Origin: Desulfitobacteriaceae bacterium
Lineage (GTDB): Bacteria; Bacillota; Desulfitobacteriia; Desulfitobacteriales; Desulfitobacteriaceae
DNA length: 46,061 nt
Reading direction: 5' to 3'
Assembly (NCBI GenBank): GCA_028704155.1
Contig: JAQVLN010000003.1
Coordinates: 1-46,061, forward strand
The translations under genes were made by a program, and so were the position numbers. This document shows positions 43,714 to 46,061 of this stretch, one piece after another; the stretch's first letter is position 1; the number at the start of each line of letters is the position of its first letter. A model generated the notes under the pieces. It had not been told where the DNA came from and ran no database searches. It saw only the letters and a program-made list of their open reading frames with translations.

Positions 43714-45045
43714 CTATCCAATTAAGATTTGTTCGTCCGGAAATTTGATATGCGCTATTGGATTTTTTGTTCTCTGAGCCAGGAAATAAACCAAAGTTAA
43801 TAGACCTACTCTGCCGATAAACATTGCAATAATTATCATTACTTTACCAAATGCAGAAAGAGCCGGAGTAATGCCCAGGGACAGGCCGGTTGTCGTCAAA
43901 GCGGAAGTTACTTCAAAAAATAAAGAAAATAAACTCGCCTCTTCAGTTATGGAAAGTATAAATGTTACAAAAATAATTAAAAAGATTAAAGATATCGTAA
44001 TAGCTAAAGCTTTCCTGATAATTTCAAACGGTATAGTTCGTTCCTTGATAACAACATAGGGTTTGCCCTGAAATGTGCTTAAGACGGAATATATAATCGC
44101 AATAAAGGTTGTAGTTTTAATCCCTCCCCCGGTAGATCCCGGTGAAGCCCCTATAAACATCAGCATAACCATAAACAGCAGCGTTGTATCATACATATTA
44201 AAAATATTAACGGTGCTAAATCCTGCAGAACGTGGGGAAACTGCCTGAAAAAAAGCTGCCAGGACTTTTGTTCCCCAAGGGAGCGGCCCAAGTGTCAATG
44301 GATTCAGATACTCGAGCAATAAGATAATTACTGCTCCCAACAAAACAAGGATTCCTGAAGCCTGGAGGACAATCCTGGCATGAAGCGATAATTTCCTTTC
44401 CCGATATGTATATATTCCAACTAAAACAGTAAAACCTAACCCACCCAAAATAGTCAGGAACATTATAGTAAGATTGATGATTACATCTCCTGAGTAGGTC
44501 ATAAGGCTGGAAAAATTTCCAAACAGATCAAAGCCGGCGTTATTAAAAGCAGAAACAGCATGAAAAAGACCATAAAAAAACGCTTTACTCAAGCCAAACT
44601 CAGCTGACCAGCGCAAAGTTAATATAAATGCACCCAATGCTTCGATGGCAAAAGAAACCTGGATAACATACTTGGTCAAACGAACAATACCTGCTAAAGA
44701 AACTTGGTTAAGGGCTTCTTTAAGCAGCAAACGTTCCTTTAGAGTAATCTTCTTTCCCAGGATAAGCGCAAATAAAGCTGCAAAGGTCATAAAACCCAGG
44801 CCTCCAACCTGGATAAGCATCAGAATGACTGCTTGCCCAAAAAGGGAAAATGTCATTCCAACATCAACAACTGAAAGGCCTGTTATACATACAGCCGACG
44901 TTGAAGTAAAAATTGCATTCAAAAAAGATATCCTGTTCCCGTCCTGAGTAGCTTGAGGTAAGGCCAGTAACAGGGCCCCTAACAGGATCAGCAAAGCAAA
45001 TCCTACTACTAAAACCCGTGAGGGAGTAATAAATTTAGCGTCCAT
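43714..45045 (-). CDS. ktrB: Potassium uptake membrane subunit KtrB (TrkH/KtrB family)
   Basis: This 443-aa membrane protein moves K+ (often with Na+) into the cell. The four M-P-M selectivity-filter segments are visible: SAVCITGLSVVD near residue 49, SAFNNAGFDLFG near 172, SPRSAGFSTV near 275, and SALTTTGLSLG near 389. The flexible gate loop of the third repeat (GASPGSTGGGIKTT) is near 302. The length fits KtrB, not the longer TrkH. The ATG at 45045 follows AAAGG at eight bases; a farther upstream opening at 45084 is not conserved-looking. Confidence 0.95.
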   Translation of the reverse strand: MDAKFITPSRVLVVGFALLILLGALLLALPQATQDGNRISFLNAIFTSTSAVCITGLSVVDVGMTFSLFGQAVILMLIQVGGLGFMTFAALFALILGKKITLKERLLLKEALNQVSLAGIVRLTKYVIQVSFAIEALGAFILTLRWSAEFGLSKAFFYGLFHAVSAFNNAGFDLFGNFSSLMTYSGDVIINLTIMFLTILGGLGFTVLVGIYTYRERKLSLHARIVLQASGILVLLGAVIILLLEYLNPLTLGPLPWGTKVLAAFFQAVSPRSAGFSTVNIFNMYDTTLLFMVMLMFIGASPGSTGGGIKTTTFIAIIYSVLSTFQGKPYVVIKERTIPFEIIRKALAITISLIFLIIFVTFILSITEEASLFSLFFEVTSALTTTGLSLGITPALSAFGKVMIIIAMFIGRVGLLTLVYFLAQRTKNPIAHIKFPDEQILIG

Positions 45046-45116
45046 ATTAATAACCTTTCCCTTAAATCCAAGATAAAAAAGCATCTGTTTCAGGACCTAC
45101 TTCTTTATAATATTTT

Positions 45117-45665
45117 TCATTTATCGCCTCTCTTTTGTATAATCGCCCTTTCAAGCTGTAATAGTCTTACTTTAAGATCCAGCCCATATCGGTAACCGAT
45201 AAGGCTGCCATTTTGACCAATGACACGATGACAAGGAATAAGTAAAGGAATTGGATTTTTATTATTAGCCAAACCTACAGCCCTGCAGGCTTTTGGACAA
45301 TCTATTTGCCGGGCAATAAAAGCATAACTGCGGGTTTGCCCAAAAGGTATTCGGCATAGTTCCTCCCAAACCCGGATTTGAAAAGGCGTACCTTCAAGGT
45401 GCAAGGGAACTGTAAATTCCTGAAGCCTACCTGCCAGATAATCCCGTATCTCCTTGAAGAATCTCCGGTTAACCTGTCCCGCCCGAACTAACCGATAATC
45501 AGGAAACCAGCGCCTGGCCCAAACCGCCAAAGCTTCTTCCTCTTCAAAAGTCTGTCCTAAGCCCAGCCGGCAAACCCCCTGGGATGTTGCAGCTAAAGTC
45601 AAATCATAATTCCAATCCTCAATACCTACAGGCTGTGTCCAAAAACAGATCTCTCTCTTTGGCAA
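45117..45665 (-). CDS. ogt: Methylated-DNA--protein-cysteine methyltransferase
   Basis: This suicide enzyme removes O6-methyl groups from guanine in DNA. The 182-aa protein has the helix-turn-helix segment RSYAFIARQIDCPKACRAVGLAN near residues 112-134, the active-site IPCHRVIG near 142-149, and then GYRYGLDLKVRLLQLE. The length and the N-terminal domain fit Ogt. The start is TTG at 45665, seven bases after AAGGG. It lies 70 bases upstream of ktrB on the same strand, but a functional link is not evident. Confidence 0.93.
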   Translation of the reverse strand: MPKREICFWTQPVGIEDWNYDLTLAATSQGVCRLGLGQTFEEEEALAVWARRWFPDYRLVRAGQVNRRFFKEIRDYLAGRLQEFTVPLHLEGTPFQIRVWEELCRIPFGQTRSYAFIARQIDCPKACRAVGLANNKNPIPLLIPCHRVIGQNGSLIGYRYGLDLKVRLLQLERAIIQKRGDK

Positions 45666-46061
45666 TCCCTATCCCTTCCATTTCAGTCGAAGTTCGCATC
45701 CTATGTAATTATACCAGAATCGACCTCTCTTGATAGTATGGAATATATTAAGTTTTGTTACCTTTATTTAAATACTGAATCTATCAGATAGTATAAAATA
45801 AACCGGCTTTGTTGGCTCAAAATCCGAACAAAGCCGTTCTGAGAATAACCAGTCAGCAAGAATCATAGAAATTAATACATTAATCATCATGTTTACTTTG
45901 CTGCCAATATGGACTTTCCGGTAAAAGTTCTTCCCCAAAGTTTATTCACTTTACAAACATAAAATTCCCCTTAAGAGCTTAAAACATACAAAAAGCAACG
46001 TTTTTTTAAATCGGTGACATTACAATTGCGCTGGGAAAAATCCCATATGGAACATTCTATC
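45666..46061. other. AT-rich right-edge region without genes
   Basis: I see no gene here. The stretch contains a terminator hairpin (45804-45836) and the upstream region of ogt. No good promoter pair stands out, and the sequence runs off the right edge. Confidence 0.5.
45804..45836 (-). terminator. Terminator-like hairpin at the right edge
   Basis: CGGCTTTGTT pairs perfectly with AACAAAGCCG across 13 nt. On the minus strand GTTTATTTTATAC follows, so it probably ends a transcript entering from beyond the right edge. Confidence 0.65.

Overview
This window looks like a chromosomal segment of an endospore-forming, low-to-mid GC Gram-positive anaerobe of the Clostridia, most likely Peptococcaceae/Desulfitobacteriaceae-like. 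I infer this from an alpha/beta-type small acid-soluble spore protein, CIRCE-controlled groESL, an NdoA/NdoAI toxin-antitoxin pair, MurT/GatD, a cell-wall-binding-repeat amidase and an M-box riboswitch. Strong GGAGG-type ribosome binding sites with many GTG and TTG starts fit as well. The genus is an inference; no rRNA or tRNA gene was seen.

Layout. Positions 1-5.4 kb are accessory: a GC-rich edge segment, an enoyl-CoA hydratase, a DUF2889 protein, small unknown proteins, the spore protein, and a strip of decayed DNA (two tyrosine-integrase tails, a DUF3231 gene broken by an in-frame stop, and an IS3-like left end). From 5.5 to 22.7 kb almost every gene is on the minus strand and is housekeeping: groESL, a NYN protein, 5-formyl-THF cyclo-ligase, the t6A genes tsaD-rimI-tsaB-tsaE, an amidohydrolase, tex, tcdA with an M20 peptidase, a stand-alone biotin carrier, a class I amidotransferase, mazEF, murT-gatD and a small membrane protein. 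A dense array of DnaA boxes lies between tsaD and the cyclo-ligase gene.

Positions 22.7-30.4 kb are more mosaic: proC, a SEC-C protein with an HExxH motif, small unknown genes, an ECF sigma remnant, a secreted amidase with a split cell-wall-binding repeat, a MagIII/Nth-type glycosylase and a zinc-ribbon protein. Three copies of a dispersed hairpin repeat lie at 22.75, 23.8 and 30.3 kb. From 30.4 to 33.4 kb there is a complete magnesium-response operon: sigma-A promoter, M-box riboswitch with terminator and antiterminator, a 30-codon ORF, an MgtE-N/CBS regulator and an Nramp-related Mg transporter.

Positions 33.5-45.7 kb are again mostly minus strand: a LysE exporter, a decayed hemZ, alr, a MurE-like protein missing key active-site residues, nnrE/D, acpS, a YhcC-type radical SAM protein, a two-module membrane protein (plus strand), ktrAB and ogt.

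Functional links: tsaD/tsaB/tsaE make t6A on tRNA and tcdA, about 5 kb away, cyclises it. murT-gatD, alr and the MurE-like gene concern the peptidoglycan peptide. The M-box operon handles Mg2+ and ktrAB handles K+. Most of the window is conventional. The least conventional parts are the DnaA-box array, the structured leader and domain-split amidase at 26 kb, the degenerate MurE, the fold-back at the IS3-like end, and the small ORF behind the M-box.
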